Origin: Chersky-299 sp963749535 | GTDB lineage: Bacteria > Actinomycetota > Thermoleophilia > RBG-16-64-13 | Direction of reading: 5' to 3' | Length of the DNA: 47,733 nt | Assembly (NCBI GenBank): GCA_963749535.1 | Contig: CAVVNF010000006.1 | Location: 1 to 47,733 of the forward strand | In this document: positions 16,342-26,112 of the stretch, piece after piece | Layout: every line of letters begins with the position of its first letter | Numbering within the stretch: position 1 is the stretch's first letter | Notes under the pieces: model-generated | The model's input: only the letters and a program-made list of their open reading frames with translations | Told to the model about the DNA's origin: nothing | The model's database searches: none | Position numbers and translations under genes: made by a program

Positions 16342-17120
16342 GGCAGGACGCTCGCGGGGATGTCCGGATACTGCTTCTCGAGCAGAGCAACGAAGCCGCT
16401 CTGGGAGATCCCAGCTGAGCTCTTTATCTGGAGCACGGACCAAGTCCCGTTCACGTCTCGCAGCAGTGCACGTTCCTCTTGGCTGTCGACAATGCGTCCG
16501 GCCTGGTAGCGAAGCGCGCGCAGCTCGGTGTAGACCCAGCCCTGATCCTCCTTCAGCAGGAACACGTTGAAGAGATAACCGGGGTTGCCCAGAGCCGTTC
16601 GCACAGCGTCCATGATAAGCCTGTCCTGGGGCCTGACTTCCGGGAAGATCCCAGGCGGTGCGTCCGGGTACTCGCTCTTCAGCTGATCGGGGATCTCCTG
16701 ATCTTCGGCTACCTGACCGACGTCTGTGAGAAGACCATCGCTCCGGAACACCTCGAGCACATCCCATGCCCCGCCGGCAGCCTGTCTCAGGAGAGCTCGC
16801 GTGTCTATGGTGGGACCTTCCGTCGTGGTGAACGGGATCCCGTGCACGTAGGCCCACCCATTCTCAATCTGCAGCCAGTAAAGAACGTAGACGTTCTGCC
16901 ACCCGAGCGCTCGGTAGATGGGTATCGCCGGAGAGTTCGGCGGCGGAATGGTGATGTCGGTGGGGCTGGTACCCCCATTGGTCGAGGCGGGCCGGGGGAG
17001 CGTGATGTCGGTCACGCTGGTACCCCCGGTGCTCGGGACGGTCCCTCGAGCGCACCCGGCCGCAGGGGTCGACGCCACGAGCAGGAAGAGAGCCAGCGAT
17101 ATCCGGAAGTACGACTTCAT
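16338..17120 (-). CDS. Lipoprotein with two internal repeats, unknown function
   Basis: A 260-residue lipoprotein. The signal peptide MKSYFRISLALFLLV ends in a lipobox-like TPAAGC. Tandem copies of VTDITLPRPAS/PTDITIPPPNS form a linker. Two similar units follow: unit 1 has NGWAYVHGIPF, DTRALLRQAAGGAWDVLEVF, LKSEYPDAPPGIFP; unit 2 has QGWVYTELRAL, EERALLRDVNGTWSVLQI, LEKQYPDIPASVLP. The repeated GW-Y ... ALLR-x3-G-x-W-x-V ... YPD-x-P pattern shows internal duplication of a ~90-residue domain that I cannot name. ATG 17120 starts directly at the signal peptide. It probably sits on the outer face of the membrane. Confidence 0.75.
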   Translation of the reverse strand: MKSYFRISLALFLLVASTPAAGCARGTVPSTGGTSVTDITLPRPASTNGGTSPTDITIPPPNSPAIPIYRALGWQNVYVLYWLQIENGWAYVHGIPFTTTEGPTIDTRALLRQAAGGAWDVLEVFRSDGLLTDVGQVAEDQEIPDQLKSEYPDAPPGIFPEVRPQDRLIMDAVRTALGNPGYLFNVFLLKEDQGWVYTELRALRYQAGRIVDSQEERALLRDVNGTWSVLQIKSSAGISQSGFVALLEKQYPDIPASVLP

Positions 17121-17273
17121 CAGACGAGGTTTCGCCGGACCGTGGCGATCATAACGCGCCCGCTCCCTTTGCCCGCAAGGCCCATCCTCATCCTCCAGTG
17201 GCATCGACCACCGCAGTCTGCTCGAGCAGGGTCGACCGGCTTCCCAGTCGCCTTCTCGGGCGCCTGGCACGTC

Positions 17274-17768
17274 TCAGAGTCTACACCGCCGAGCCTCCCA
17301 GCCCTTCGTCGATGTCCTCGTGGCACTCGCGGTCGTCGCGGCGCCCGAGACGGCGACGAAGATCAGCAGTTCGTTGCCCTTTGCGTCGAGCAGGGTGAGC
17401 CGGCCACTATTCAAATCGTACGAGCGAGCCTGCCCCAAGAGTGCAAAGTACATGCTTTCCGCGCGCATGGCCGGTTCGGGCCCAGCCATCTCGGTGCGAC
17501 TCAGCCCTCCGAGTGAGAAAGCGCCACTGGAAGCAGCTGTGTACGGGCCGGAATAGCTGTTGACCGCCGCCTTCCCGGATATCTGGCCGTCTTTGAACGC
17601 AGCGGTGATCTGAAAGTCGGCAGCGTTAAGGGAATTGATGGACCAGCCCTCGAGCCTCCACACTGTTCCCTCCAGCGGCGACCTATCACCATCCCCGCTG
17701 CATCCCGACAGTCCAAATGCGCACAAGAAGGACGCGAGAAGAAGCGTCACACAGATGAGACGAGACAT
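17274..17768 (-). CDS. META-domain lipoprotein
   Basis: A 164-residue lipoprotein. The signal peptide (RLICVTLLLASFLCAFG) ends in the lipobox LSGC with Cys23. The META domain (about residues 30-130) is seen as LEGTVWRLEGWSIN, ITAAFKDGQISGKAAVNSYS, GGLSRTEMAGPEPAMRAE and LTLLDAKGNELLIFVA. META/HslJ domains occur in surface and heat-shock lipoproteins of unclear function. ATG 17768 has GGGAGG upstream. The last ~25 residues are low-complexity and arginine-rich, so the 3' end may be frameshifted. It follows the ACT/Kor cluster on the same strand but is separated by about 100 bases. Confidence 0.8.
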   Translation of the reverse strand: MSRLICVTLLLASFLCAFGLSGCSGDGDRSPLEGTVWRLEGWSINSLNAADFQITAAFKDGQISGKAAVNSYSGPYTAASSGAFSLGGLSRTEMAGPEPAMRAESMYFALLGQARSYDLNSGRLTLLDAKGNELLIFVAVSGAATTASATRTSTKGWEARRCRL

Positions 17769-17870
17769 AGATCGCCTCCCCCCTGTCCCCCGAGCGCGAC
17801 GGCCTGGTAGGCGGTCCATGGTTTCCGCGCGGTCGATAATACGCTGGGCGGACGCGGTCGCCAGACCACC

Positions 17871-18299
17871 TTATACGTTATAGACTTCGCGCCCCAATGT
17901 CTTGACGTAGTTCTCCGCCAATACTTTTTGGGCCTCTTCAGTCTTATCCACGCCAAGGATGATGATCGCGTTATTGCTGATCCTTCCCAGGTGCGGATAG
18001 AGGTAATGGACGTTGATGCCGGCGGCCTTCAGCGGCTTCAGCACGGCGTTCGTGGCGCCGGGATGGTCGGGGATCTCAACGGCGAGCACGTCGGTCTCTC
18101 GGGGGCTGTAGCCGCGGCCGATAAGGATGTTCTTTGCCTTCTCCGGGTCATCCACGACGAAGCGCACCGTGCTGATATCGGAGGTATCCGCCACGGAGAT
18201 GGCCCTGATGTTCACGCCTTCCCGCCCCAAGAGCTCGCTGATATTGGAGAAGGTTCCCGGGACGTTGTCGATGCTCACAGATAGTTGTCTGATGACCAC
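17871..18299 (-). CDS. Tandem ACT-domain protein
   Basis: A 142-residue protein made of two ACT domains: QLSVSIDNVPGTFSNISELLG, EGVNIRAISVADTSD (residues 3-70), and TDVLAVEIPDHPGATNAVL, AGINVHYLYPHLG (about 70-140). Such stand-alone tandem ACT proteins are small-molecule (often amino-acid) sensors and are often found beside phenylacetate-CoA ligase or indolepyruvate/2-oxoacid ferredoxin oxidoreductase genes. GTG 18299 lies four bases past the KorC stop at 18304, so it is the last gene of the KorDABC unit. It probably senses an amino acid linked to that enzyme's substrate. Confidence 0.9.
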   Translation of the reverse strand: MVIRQLSVSIDNVPGTFSNISELLGREGVNIRAISVADTSDISTVRFVVDDPEKAKNILIGRGYSPRETDVLAVEIPDHPGATNAVLKPLKAAGINVHYLYPHLGRISNNAIIILGVDKTEEAQKVLAENYVKTLGREVYNV

Positions 18300-18303
18300 G
18301 AGC

Positions 18304-18849
18304 CTACTCCTTGACGTAGTTGTAGCCCAAGCTCAGCGCTTCCCTGTTGAGCTCGATGAGTTTCGACTTGCCTTCACCGAGTATCTCGTCGAGGTTCTCA
18401 AGCATGGCGTCGTAGGAGACCATGTTGCTCGCCCGGACCAGGGCCCCGAGCATGACCATGTTGGCAACCTTGACGGTGCCGAGCTTTCCCGCCAGTTCGC
18501 TGGTGGGGATCCGCGAGGATCTCAATGTCGCTCCTGGCCGAATCGGTATTCACCAGAGACGAGTTGGCCAAGAGCAGGCCGCCCGCCTGAAGAATGCTCT
18601 GGAACCTGGCGAAGGACGGCTGGTTCATCGCCACGACGAATTCCGGAGCAGACGCGACGGGAGAGGCGATCTCCTCGTCGGAAACGATCACGGTGCAGTT
18701 GGCGGTGCCGCCGCGTACTTCCACGCCGTAAGCCGGCAGGTACGTGACGTGCTTTCCTTCGAGCATGGCCGCGTTCGCCAGCGTCGATCCCATCGAGAGC
18801 ACACCCTGCCCTCCGAACCCCGAGAATAATGTGCCTAGGCAGCATGGCA

Positions 18850-18850
<1 letters not shown>
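18304..18850 (-). CDS. 2-oxoacid:ferredoxin oxidoreductase gamma subunit (KorC type), interrupted
   Basis: About 180 residues. SGFGGQGVLSMGSTLANAAM, then LPAYGVEVRGGTANCTVIVSDEEIASP and VAMNQPSFARFQSIL identify the gamma subunit, which bridges the catalytic subunits. The frame breaks near 18510 in ATCCCCACC (one C too many) and continues TSELAGKLGTVKVANMVMLGAL to TAA/TAG at 18304. A second one-base shift near 18835 separates the likely ATG 18846 (AAGGAGG five bases upstream, MLPRHI) from SGFGGQG; otherwise GTG 18850 is the start. Fourth gene of KorDABC-ACT. Breaks are probably sequence errors. Confidence 0.75.
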
Positions 18851-19579
<729 letters not shown>

Positions 19580-19583
<4 letters not shown>

Positions 19584-20660
19584 CGCTTCTTCCTCTTGCC
19601 GGCGGCCTGCGCCTGGTAGTAATGGCGCGAGATGATCCGGTAGAGCTCGACCGGCATGGGGACGACGCCTCCGGGCCTGCCGTAGAAATGGACGTTGGCC
19701 TTTCCCTCGAGCGCAAGCCTCACGTCCTCGACCATCTGACCGGTGCTCATCTCGAAGACGAAGAAGTCGTCTCACTGTCTTTGCCATGTCCTGTATCGCC
19801 TTCGCCGGGAATGGCCAGAGCGTGATGGGCCTGATCATGCCGACCTTCAGGCTCTCCTCGCGGAGCCTTTTGATGGCGCCCTTGGCGATGCGCGCGCCGA
19901 TGCCGTAGGCGACCACGATCATCTCGGCGTCGTCGGTCAGATAGGTCTCGTAGCGGACTTCGTTCTGCTCCATGAGCTGGAACTTCCGGAAGAGCTTCCA
20001 GTTGTGTTCTTCCTGGAGCTTGGCGTCGAAGATCAGGGAGTGGATCTTCCGGGCCGGCCGGTCCTTCGCTCCGGTGAGGATGTAATCCTTCTCGTAGTCC
20101 GGGGGGCGCTTCAGGTTGTCGAAGTCGACAGGCTCCATCATCTGCCCCAGCATGCCGTCGCCGAGGATCATTACGGGATTGCGGTATTTGTCGGCGAGAT
20201 CGAAGGCGAGCGGCACGACCTCGGTCAGTTCCTGAACGGATCCGGGAGCCAGGACGATGGTCCTGTAGTCGCCGTGGCCGCCTCCGCGAGTGGCCTGAAA
20301 GTAGTCGGACTGGGCCGGCGAGATGTTCCCCATGCCGGGACCGCCCCGCACGATGTTCACGATCACGGCAGGAAGCTCGTCGGCCACGAGGTAGGAGATG
20401 CCCTCCTGCTTGAGGCTGATGCCGGGGCCGCTCGAAGACGTCATCGCCCGCGCTCCGGCCACGGACGCCCCGAGGACCATGTTGATGGCCGCGATCTCGC
20501 TTTCGGACTGGATGAAGACGCCGCCCGCTTCGACTATGCGCTTTGCCATGTATTCCGTGAGCTCGTTCTGCGGCGTGATCGGGTACCCGAAGTAACAGGT
20601 GCACCCCGAGAGGACCGCTGCCTCAGCCAGCGCGGCATTCCCGCTCATCAGACGCCTCAT
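19580..20660 (-). CDS. 2-oxoacid:ferredoxin oxidoreductase alpha subunit (KorA/VorB type), interrupted
   Basis: About 360 residues. MSGNAALAEAAVLSGCTCYF, GYPITPQNELTEYM, FIQSESEIAAINMVLGAS and TSSSGPGISLKQEGISYLV mark the pyrimidine-binding alpha subunit; the C-terminal transketolase-like domain has AYGIGARIAKGAI. ATG 20660 overlaps the ferredoxin stop (ATGA). One shift near 19758 moves the frame to FFVFEMSTGQMVEDV, FYGRPGGVVPMPVELY, which ends at TGA 19582-19580. The first motif type (long N terminus, separate gamma and delta) fits 2-oxoisovalerate or 2-oxoglutarate enzymes; the substrate cannot be fixed. Confidence 0.85.
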
Positions 20661-20866
20661 CTTCTCTGCACCTCGATGGCGACATCGGGGCACATGAGAG
20701 CGCAATTGCCACAACCGTTGCATCCCTTGTCGGGGTCGAAAGCGGCGACAAAATACCCTTTGAGATTCAGTTTCTCGGAAAGGAAGACGCTCTCTTTCGG
20801 ACAGAGCTCAATGCAGAGAAGGCAGCCTTTGCAGCGCTCCTCGTCTATCTGGATAAGACCTTCCAA
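20657..20866 (-). CDS. Two-cluster ferredoxin (KorD-type delta subunit)
   Basis: A 69-residue ferredoxin with two [4Fe-4S] motifs: CKGCLLCIELCP and CNGCGNCALMCP. It begins TTG 20866 (GLIQIDEERC) with GGAGG nine bases upstream; the apparently longer upstream frame is non-coding in character. First gene of a tightly packed KorD-A-B-C-ACT unit in which stop and start codons overlap. It passes electrons from the oxidoreductase to the ferredoxin pool. The promoter must lie in the 244-base divergent gap with the hydrolase at 21111. Confidence 0.88.
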   Translation of the reverse strand: MEGLIQIDEERCKGCLLCIELCPKESVFLSEKLNLKGYFVAAFDPDKGCNGCGNCALMCPDVAIEVQRR

Positions 20867-21110
20867 TGCTGTTTTCCTCCGCGCACTTTCCTGCAGACCC
20901 CAAGGGTATGCCTCGAGGCAGTTGACCTGTCGTTGGCGAAGCGGCCGCAGGCCCGACCCTTCGCTCCGTCGCATATGATATCCCGTCAGGCTTGCGGGGG
21001 TTTCCGCCGGGCCCGGGATGACGGTTGAAAGATGAGGCGAAGGCGTAGCATTAAGGTGCGAGTCCCTGCAAGCCCGTGGGACAGAACGCGATCGTCGAGG
21101 AGGTCGAGGA

Positions 21111-22031
21111 ATGGTCGAACAAGAGGTCACCTTCACTTCCGATGGCCTTCGATTCTCTGGGACAATGGCCGCTCCGGCGGCGGACGGTCGATTCCCGTGC
21201 GTACTCATGATCCCGGGCTCTGGTCAGGTCGATAGGAACGACAGCGTCAAGAAGCTACCTATCAACGTCTTTGGCGAGCTATCGCGCCACCTGGCCGATC
21301 GCGGCATGGGCTCGCTCCGATACGACAAACGCGGGGTGGGACGAAGCGAGGGTGACTATTGGAAGAAGGGCTTCAATGACACCCTCACCGACGCGACCGC
21401 AGCCTTGGCCTTCTTGAAGGAGCATCCGCAGGTCCGTGGCGACAAGATCTTCGTCCTCGGCCACAGCGAGGGAGCCTACGTCGCCACGAGGCTCGCCGCC
21501 GCGAACCCCGGGCTTGCCGGAGCCATCTTGCTTGCCGGCGGAGCGCGGTCCGGGGAAGAAGAGTTGAAATGGCAGGCGGTGCAAGTCGCGGCCGGCCTCA
21601 AAGGGTTCAATGCTTGGCTGGTCAAGATCCTGCGGATCGACGTGCTCAAAGCCCAGCAGAAGCATCTGGAGAGGATCAAGCGGTCCACCGAAGACTCGTA
21701 CAGGATCCAACTGTTCAACAAGGTGAATGCCAAGTGGATGCGGGAGTTCCTGGCCTACGACCCCTCAGAGGACCTGGTCAAGATACGGATACCCCTTCTA
21801 GCCGTGACCGGTGCCAAAGATATCCAGGTGGACCCGGATAACCTCGAGCGGATGGCCGCGTTGGTCACGGCGCCGTTCGAGCATCACGCCGCGCCGGACG
21901 TCACCCACCTCCTCCGACGCGAGGCGGGCACGCCCAGCATTTCGACCTACAGGAAGCAGGTACGCAGACCGCTGGACCCACGGGTGGTCGATCTGGTGCT
22001 GGACTGGCTGGAGCGCCAGATCGCCGGATAG
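21111..22031 (+). CDS. Alpha/beta hydrolase
   Basis: A 306-residue alpha/beta-hydrolase. The oxyanion strand is LMIPGSGQVDRND, the nucleophile elbow VLGHSEGAYVATRLA (Ser in GHSEG), the acid is probably Asp in TGAKDIQVD, and the His is in DVTHLLRRE. The size and layout resemble the dienelactone-hydrolase/acyl-ester hydrolase group. A lid-like insertion (QKHLERIKRS) sits before the acid. ATG 21111 has GAGG immediately upstream. It is divergent from the KorD gene and is followed by the copied glucosaminidase tail. Substrate unknown. Confidence 0.9.
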   Translation: MVEQEVTFTSDGLRFSGTMAAPAADGRFPCVLMIPGSGQVDRNDSVKKLPINVFGELSRHLADRGMGSLRYDKRGVGRSEGDYWKKGFNDTLTDATAALAFLKEHPQVRGDKIFVLGHSEGAYVATRLAAANPGLAGAILLAGGARSGEEELKWQAVQVAAGLKGFNAWLVKILRIDVLKAQQKHLERIKRSTEDSYRIQLFNKVNAKWMREFLAYDPSEDLVKIRIPLLAVTGAKDIQVDPDNLERMAALVTAPFEHHAAPDVTHLLRREAGTPSISTYRKQVRRPLDPRVVDLVLDWLERQIAG

Positions 22032-22052
22032 ACAGGCGCGCGGGGGAACCTC

Positions 22053-22126
22053 GGCACCGGCTACGGCGAGACCATCGGGGCGATCGCCCGAGCCATCAAC
22101 TCAGACTGACCGAGGGCGGTGGTCAG
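22053..22126 (+). pseudogene. Copied 3' end of the glucosaminidase gene
   Basis: Matches 13172-13247 almost base for base: in frame it encodes GTGYGETIGAIARAINSD followed by TGA, and similarity runs about 20 bases past the stop (ACCGAGGGCGG). The intact gene reads GTGYGEAIEAIARAINSD. No upstream domain is present, so this is a fragment, probably left when a paralogue was deleted. Confidence 0.8.
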
Positions 22127-22340
22127 TAATCTCGCGAGGCGCTCGCGCGCAAGCGGCGGCGCTTCTGTAGGTCTTGAAAATGATGACAATTCCTCAGGCA
22201 CATTCGTGCCCTTGTCGACAATACATACGAGCGCGAGCGCCAATCCGGATGGCTGGTATCGCGAAAGACAGTACTGGGTATTTTCAAAGTGTACAGACCC
22301 AGGATGTCGCCGGTGCCCAAGCAGTACGATCGGGGAGTGG

Positions 22341-23252
22341 ATGAGGTTTCAAGCGATTCTCAAAACCACGAAGCGTGCCGCCGCACGTTGTGTTTCTGGT
22401 AGGCAACGGCCTCACCGGCGTGCTGGGCTTCGTGAGACTACGCCACCGGGTCTGAGTGGGACCTCTCGCTGTTCTACGTGCTTCCGCTCGCTCTCGTGAC
22501 CTGGCAGGCGGGCCGAAGCCGGGAATCATCATGGCGATCATCTCCGCCGGCATCTGGCTGACGGCCGACGCTACGGCCGGTCACTCCTATACGCATCCGC
22601 TGATCGCTGTGTGGAACACCCTCATTCACCTGATCTTCTTTCTGATCATCACATTCCTCTTGGCGGAAATCAAAACGTTGATGCAACGCGCAGAGCAACT
22701 GTCCCGCGTTGACAATCTGACCGGAGCCATCAACTCCCGCTTCTTCTACAGTCTGGCCGACAGCGAGCTGGATCGGCTTGGAAGATACGAGCGTCCTCTC
22801 ACCGTCGCGTACCTGGACCTTGACAACTTCAAAACCGTCAACGACACGCGAGGACATTTGGAGGGTGACAAAGTGCTTCGGACGGGTGGCCAATTGCGCC
22901 AAAGAGCACCTGCGAAAGACCGACGTGACGGCCCGGCTCGGGGGAGACGAGTTCGCCTTTCTCTGCCCGGAGACCGACGAGCAAGCCGCCCGCACCATTG
23001 TGGCGAAGGTGAGGGACCGGCTGTTGGAGGAGATGCAGCAGGAGGGGTGGCCGATCACGTTCAGCATCGGCGTCTTGACCTGCCATGCCGCGCCAGATTC
23101 TAGTGAAGACCTTGTGAAGATGGCGGATGACCTACATGTACACCGTGAAGCTTGGCACTAAGAATGGAATCGGCTACGGCAGTTTTGGTAGCCACCCCGC
23201 CGAACCCGCCATGTCTGGAGACGCACGCCTCTCCGCTGCCGGCACCGCGTAG
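22341..23252 (+). CDS. Membrane diguanylate cyclase (GGDEF), interrupted
   Basis: About 300 residues when frames are joined. Membrane part: VVFLVGNGLTGVLGFV, DYATGSEWDLSLFYVLPLA, GIIMAIISAGIW, LIHLIFFLIITFLLAEIK (four to five helices). The GGDEF domain has DNLTGAINSRFF, YLDLDNFKTVNDTRGH, an intact inhibitory site RKTD five residues before GGDEFAFL, and TFSIGVLTC. The active site and I-site look complete, so it should make c-di-GMP and be product-inhibited. Shifts near 22390, 22435, 22525 (GGGG run), 22880 (GGG run) and 23133 break the frame. ATG 22341 with GGGGAG upstream is the likely start. Confidence 0.75.
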
Positions 23253-23632
23253 TCGAGAACCGAGAACGCACGTGACCGGATTCGAACCCATGGCTGTGGG
23301 CTTCTCGACGTAAAATCCGCCGGCCGCCCCAGAGAAGCAGCCGTTCACCCCCGAGACTCTGGCGACCACGGTGCGCGAGGTCTTGGATCAGGCCCGAGGC
23401 TTGCGGTAGAGGCCATCGGGTGCCCGAGGGCCCTGTCGCCTCCACGAGCAGCTGAGAAGCAGGCCCGGCCAACGTTTCTGGGCTTCTCCGTCGACACTAC
23501 CGACGAATCACCTATGCCGGGGTGCATCGACAAGTCGACTTCCCCCGGGAGAGACCGCCCAGCCGGCGTGCCCAGGGCTTTAGCCCCCTCGGCCTATTTG
23601 CGGAGTCCTAACGTGCGCCCGGATTTGCTTCC
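23253..23632. other. Gene-free stretch with a tRNA-like T-arm look-alike
   Basis: No coding frame is convincing. On the minus strand near 23275-23300 there is GGGTTCGAATCC, the T-loop consensus, but the stem has mismatches and no acceptor or anticodon arms can be drawn, so no tRNA is called. The stretch separates convergent transcription units. Confidence 0.5.
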
Positions 23633-25070
23633 TCAGTTCTGATGATCGCGAGCAGGAACAAATCTGCCACGGCCTTTTGCCGCTAGAGTCTTGCCGTCGC
23701 GCATGACGACCTCTCCCCGCGACATGGTCATCACCGGGAGTCCCTTCACTTCCTTGCCCCAGTAGATGGAGTAGGTCTTGTTGAGACCCTTGTAGAAGCC
23801 CTCGCCGATGGTGGCCGTCTTCTCCGGGTCGACCACCACGATGTCGGCGTCCGAGCCAGGCTTGAGCACCCCTTTCTTGGGATACAAGCCGAAAGTCTTG
23901 GCGTTGTTTTCGCAGCAGATCTTCACGATCTGCTCGATCGTGAGCTTCCCGCCGTGGTACCCATCGGTGAACAACACCGGGAGCCAATGCTGCATGCCGC
24001 CGGAAATACCCGGGGGGACTTTCCAGATGGAGCCGTGCTTGCCGAGACCGTTCTCTTTGTCTTCTTGTTTGTAGGAGACCTGGTCGGTCCCCATGCAGGT
24101 CACCACTCCCGTCCTCAGCCCCTCCCACAGACGCCTCGTATCTTCCTCCTCGCGGAAGGGCGGATTGATCTTGCCCCACACCCCGACCGCATCGTCCATG
24201 TGCCTCGTGTGAGTGAGGAAGCACGGGAGAGTCTCCGCGATTATCCGCACCCCGCGGGCTTGATACTTCTCGACGATGTCCACGCCTTCTTTCGTGCTCA
24301 CATGCACGACATACAGCGGGAGCCCCGCCAGACTTGCCTACTTCCTCGCAGATCATGGCGGCGGCTTCTATCTTCATCGCCTCGCAGATGTTCGGCCGGG
24401 AGTCGGACCAGGCCTCGAGACCCTCCCGGCCCATCTCCATGAGCCTGGTCTCGAGCATGTGATAGAGCCAGTAATCTTCGGCGTGGATCATCAACAACCC
24501 GGGATAGCCGATCTTCCCAAGCCTCTCGAACGTCTCCCAGAGTTTGCCCGAATCGGTGCTGGCAAGTCCCATCCGAGCGCCTTCTTCGCCCTGGTATGCG
24601 TCGTAGAAACACTTCCAAGCCGGCATGCCCTTTGCGGCCATAGGCAGCATCTCACCGGCGATGTTCGCTGGATATGTACGCCGGATACAGGTTGAAGTCC
24701 ACATAGGAGTTCTGCTCGGCCCAGGCAATGTACCGATCGATGACCGGGCAGGTACGGTCCATTGATGGTTATGTTGCTGCGGATGGTCGTGACGCCGCCG
24801 TGGACGGCTGCCTCGCTCTCGCTCTGCCATTGCGACTGCCAGCTCTCGTCGAACGGGAATGGTGTCGGGCCCCACGCCGATGTGGGTATGTACTTCCACG
24901 AACCCCGGGATGATGAAGCCGCCCTTCGCGTCGATGACCGTCCTTGCCTCCCGGGGAAGGTCCTTCTCGGGGCCTACCGCGACAATCACCCCTCCGTCCA
25001 CAGCCACTCCGCCCGCGAAGACACCATCGGGAGTCACGACAACGCCATTGGTGATCAGACTGTCAACCAC
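23633..25070 (-). CDS. Dihydropyrimidinase/hydantoinase-like amidohydrolase, interrupted
   Basis: About 475 residues. The metal site residues of the family are present: HTHIG (His61, His63) after GFIIPGFVEV, the carboxylated Lys position in PAWKCFYDAYQG, His in LLMIHAED, His in MHVSTKEG and Asp in CMGTDQVSYKQ. ISGGMQHWLPVLFTDG and GVLKPGSDADIVVVDP are further family marks. Such enzymes open cyclic amides (hydantoins, dihydropyrimidines). Frameshifts near 24830-24700 and 24335 break the frame. GTG 25070 has GGGGGAG upstream and follows the transporter gene by 35 bases, so the two may share a role in uptake and ring opening of a cyclic amide. Confidence 0.8.
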
Positions 25071-25105
25071 TGTCTCCCCCTCTTTTGTTTGCGGATGCCG
25101 GCAGC

Positions 25106-26071
25106 CTACTCGAGAAAGACCCGCTCGTTGGGCTTCGGTACGACTTTGCTCTCCTGCACGGCGAGCAGAGGCGCGGATACTGGCGCCACGCTCTTGGCGC
25201 CCCGGGTGAAGAGAATGCCCATTCCCACCAGGATCACGATCATCCCCACGATCTCCACGGCGGTGGGGCGCTCACCGAGTTGCGCCCAGGAAGCGAGCAG
25301 ACCCACGACCGGGGTGCCCATCGTCCCCAGGCCCGCGATACCCGCCGGCATCTTTTGCAGCACATAAAGCCAGAGGAAAGCCCCAAGGCCCGTGGCGGCG
25401 ACCAGGGTGTAGGCGAGCGACAAAACGAACGCGCCCGTCCACTGGGGCAGGCCCTCTCCGAGGAAGACGGCGAGCAACACCAGCGGGATCGACCCGAAGA
25501 GAGTCTGCCAGGCCGTGAGCGACAGCAGGTCGACCTCGTGACGCCGATGGAGCACCTTGGCCACTATCGAGCTCGCAGCCCAGGAGACGGCTCCGGCCAG
25601 CGCCAACATGCTGCTGAGTAGGCCGTGCAGTCTCCAGGGCTCGATTATCAGGATCAAGCCGCCCAGCGCCAGCAACACCGAGAGCCACTGCGCCCCGCGG
25701 AGCCTTTCCCCCAGGAGCGGCCAGGCCATCAGCAATATCCAGAACTGCCATGTATTCGCGAGGATCGCGATCCGACCGGCCCCGCCGTTCACCAGCGCGG
25801 CGACGGTCAGACCCATGAAGCCGCTGGTCTGAAGAACGCCGAGCAGAACGGTGAGCCCAAGTGCCTTTGGTCTGAGCGGACGCCCGAGGGCCACGACGAG
25901 AATCAGCAGGAGGACGCCGCCGGGGAAGGTCCGTAGCGCGGCGAACATGAAGGGGCCGCTGTACGCAACGCCGATCTTCAGCGGCACCCACGTATATCCC
26001 CAGATCAGCGCGAGAAGGGCCAGCGCCCCCAGTGGCAAATAGCGAGACGACTTCAGCGAGACCCCCTTCAC
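25106..26071 (-). CDS. EamA/DMT-family membrane transporter
   Basis: A 321-residue protein with ten hydrophobic helices in two EamA repeats: LGALALLALIWGYTWVPLKI opens repeat one and LALAGAVSWAASSIVAKVL opens repeat two, each with the conserved W/S/A-rich first helix and a LGERL-type loop (PLLGERLRG, AQLGERPTAVEI). The family exports or imports metabolites; direction and substrate cannot be read from sequence. GTG 26071. It is 41 bases from the end of the HdrA-MvhD gene and 35 bases ahead of the amidohydrolase, so it belongs to the same transcription unit. Confidence 0.9.
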   Translation of the reverse strand: MKGVSLKSSRYLPLGALALLALIWGYTWVPLKIGVAYSGPFMFAALRTFPGGVLLLILVVALGRPLRPKALGLTVLLGVLQTSGFMGLTVAALVNGGAGRIAILANTWQFWILLMAWPLLGERLRGAQWLSVLLALGGLILIIEPWRLHGLLSSMLALAGAVSWAASSIVAKVLHRRHEVDLLSLTAWQTLFGSIPLVLLAVFLGEGLPQWTGAFVLSLAYTLVAATGLGAFLWLYVLQKMPAGIAGLGTMGTPVVGLLASWAQLGERPTAVEIVGMIVILVGMGILFTRGAKSVAPVSAPLLAVQESKVVPKPNERVFLE

Positions 26072-26112
26072 GTGTGTGTCCTCGATGTCTTCTCGAGAAC
26101 GCTCTATCGATG

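Noticed and set aside
23260..23345. tRNA-like GGGTTCGAATCC on the minus strand
   Set aside because: The T-stem has a mismatch, no 7-bp acceptor stem can be formed with the flanks, and no anticodon arm or CCA is seen.
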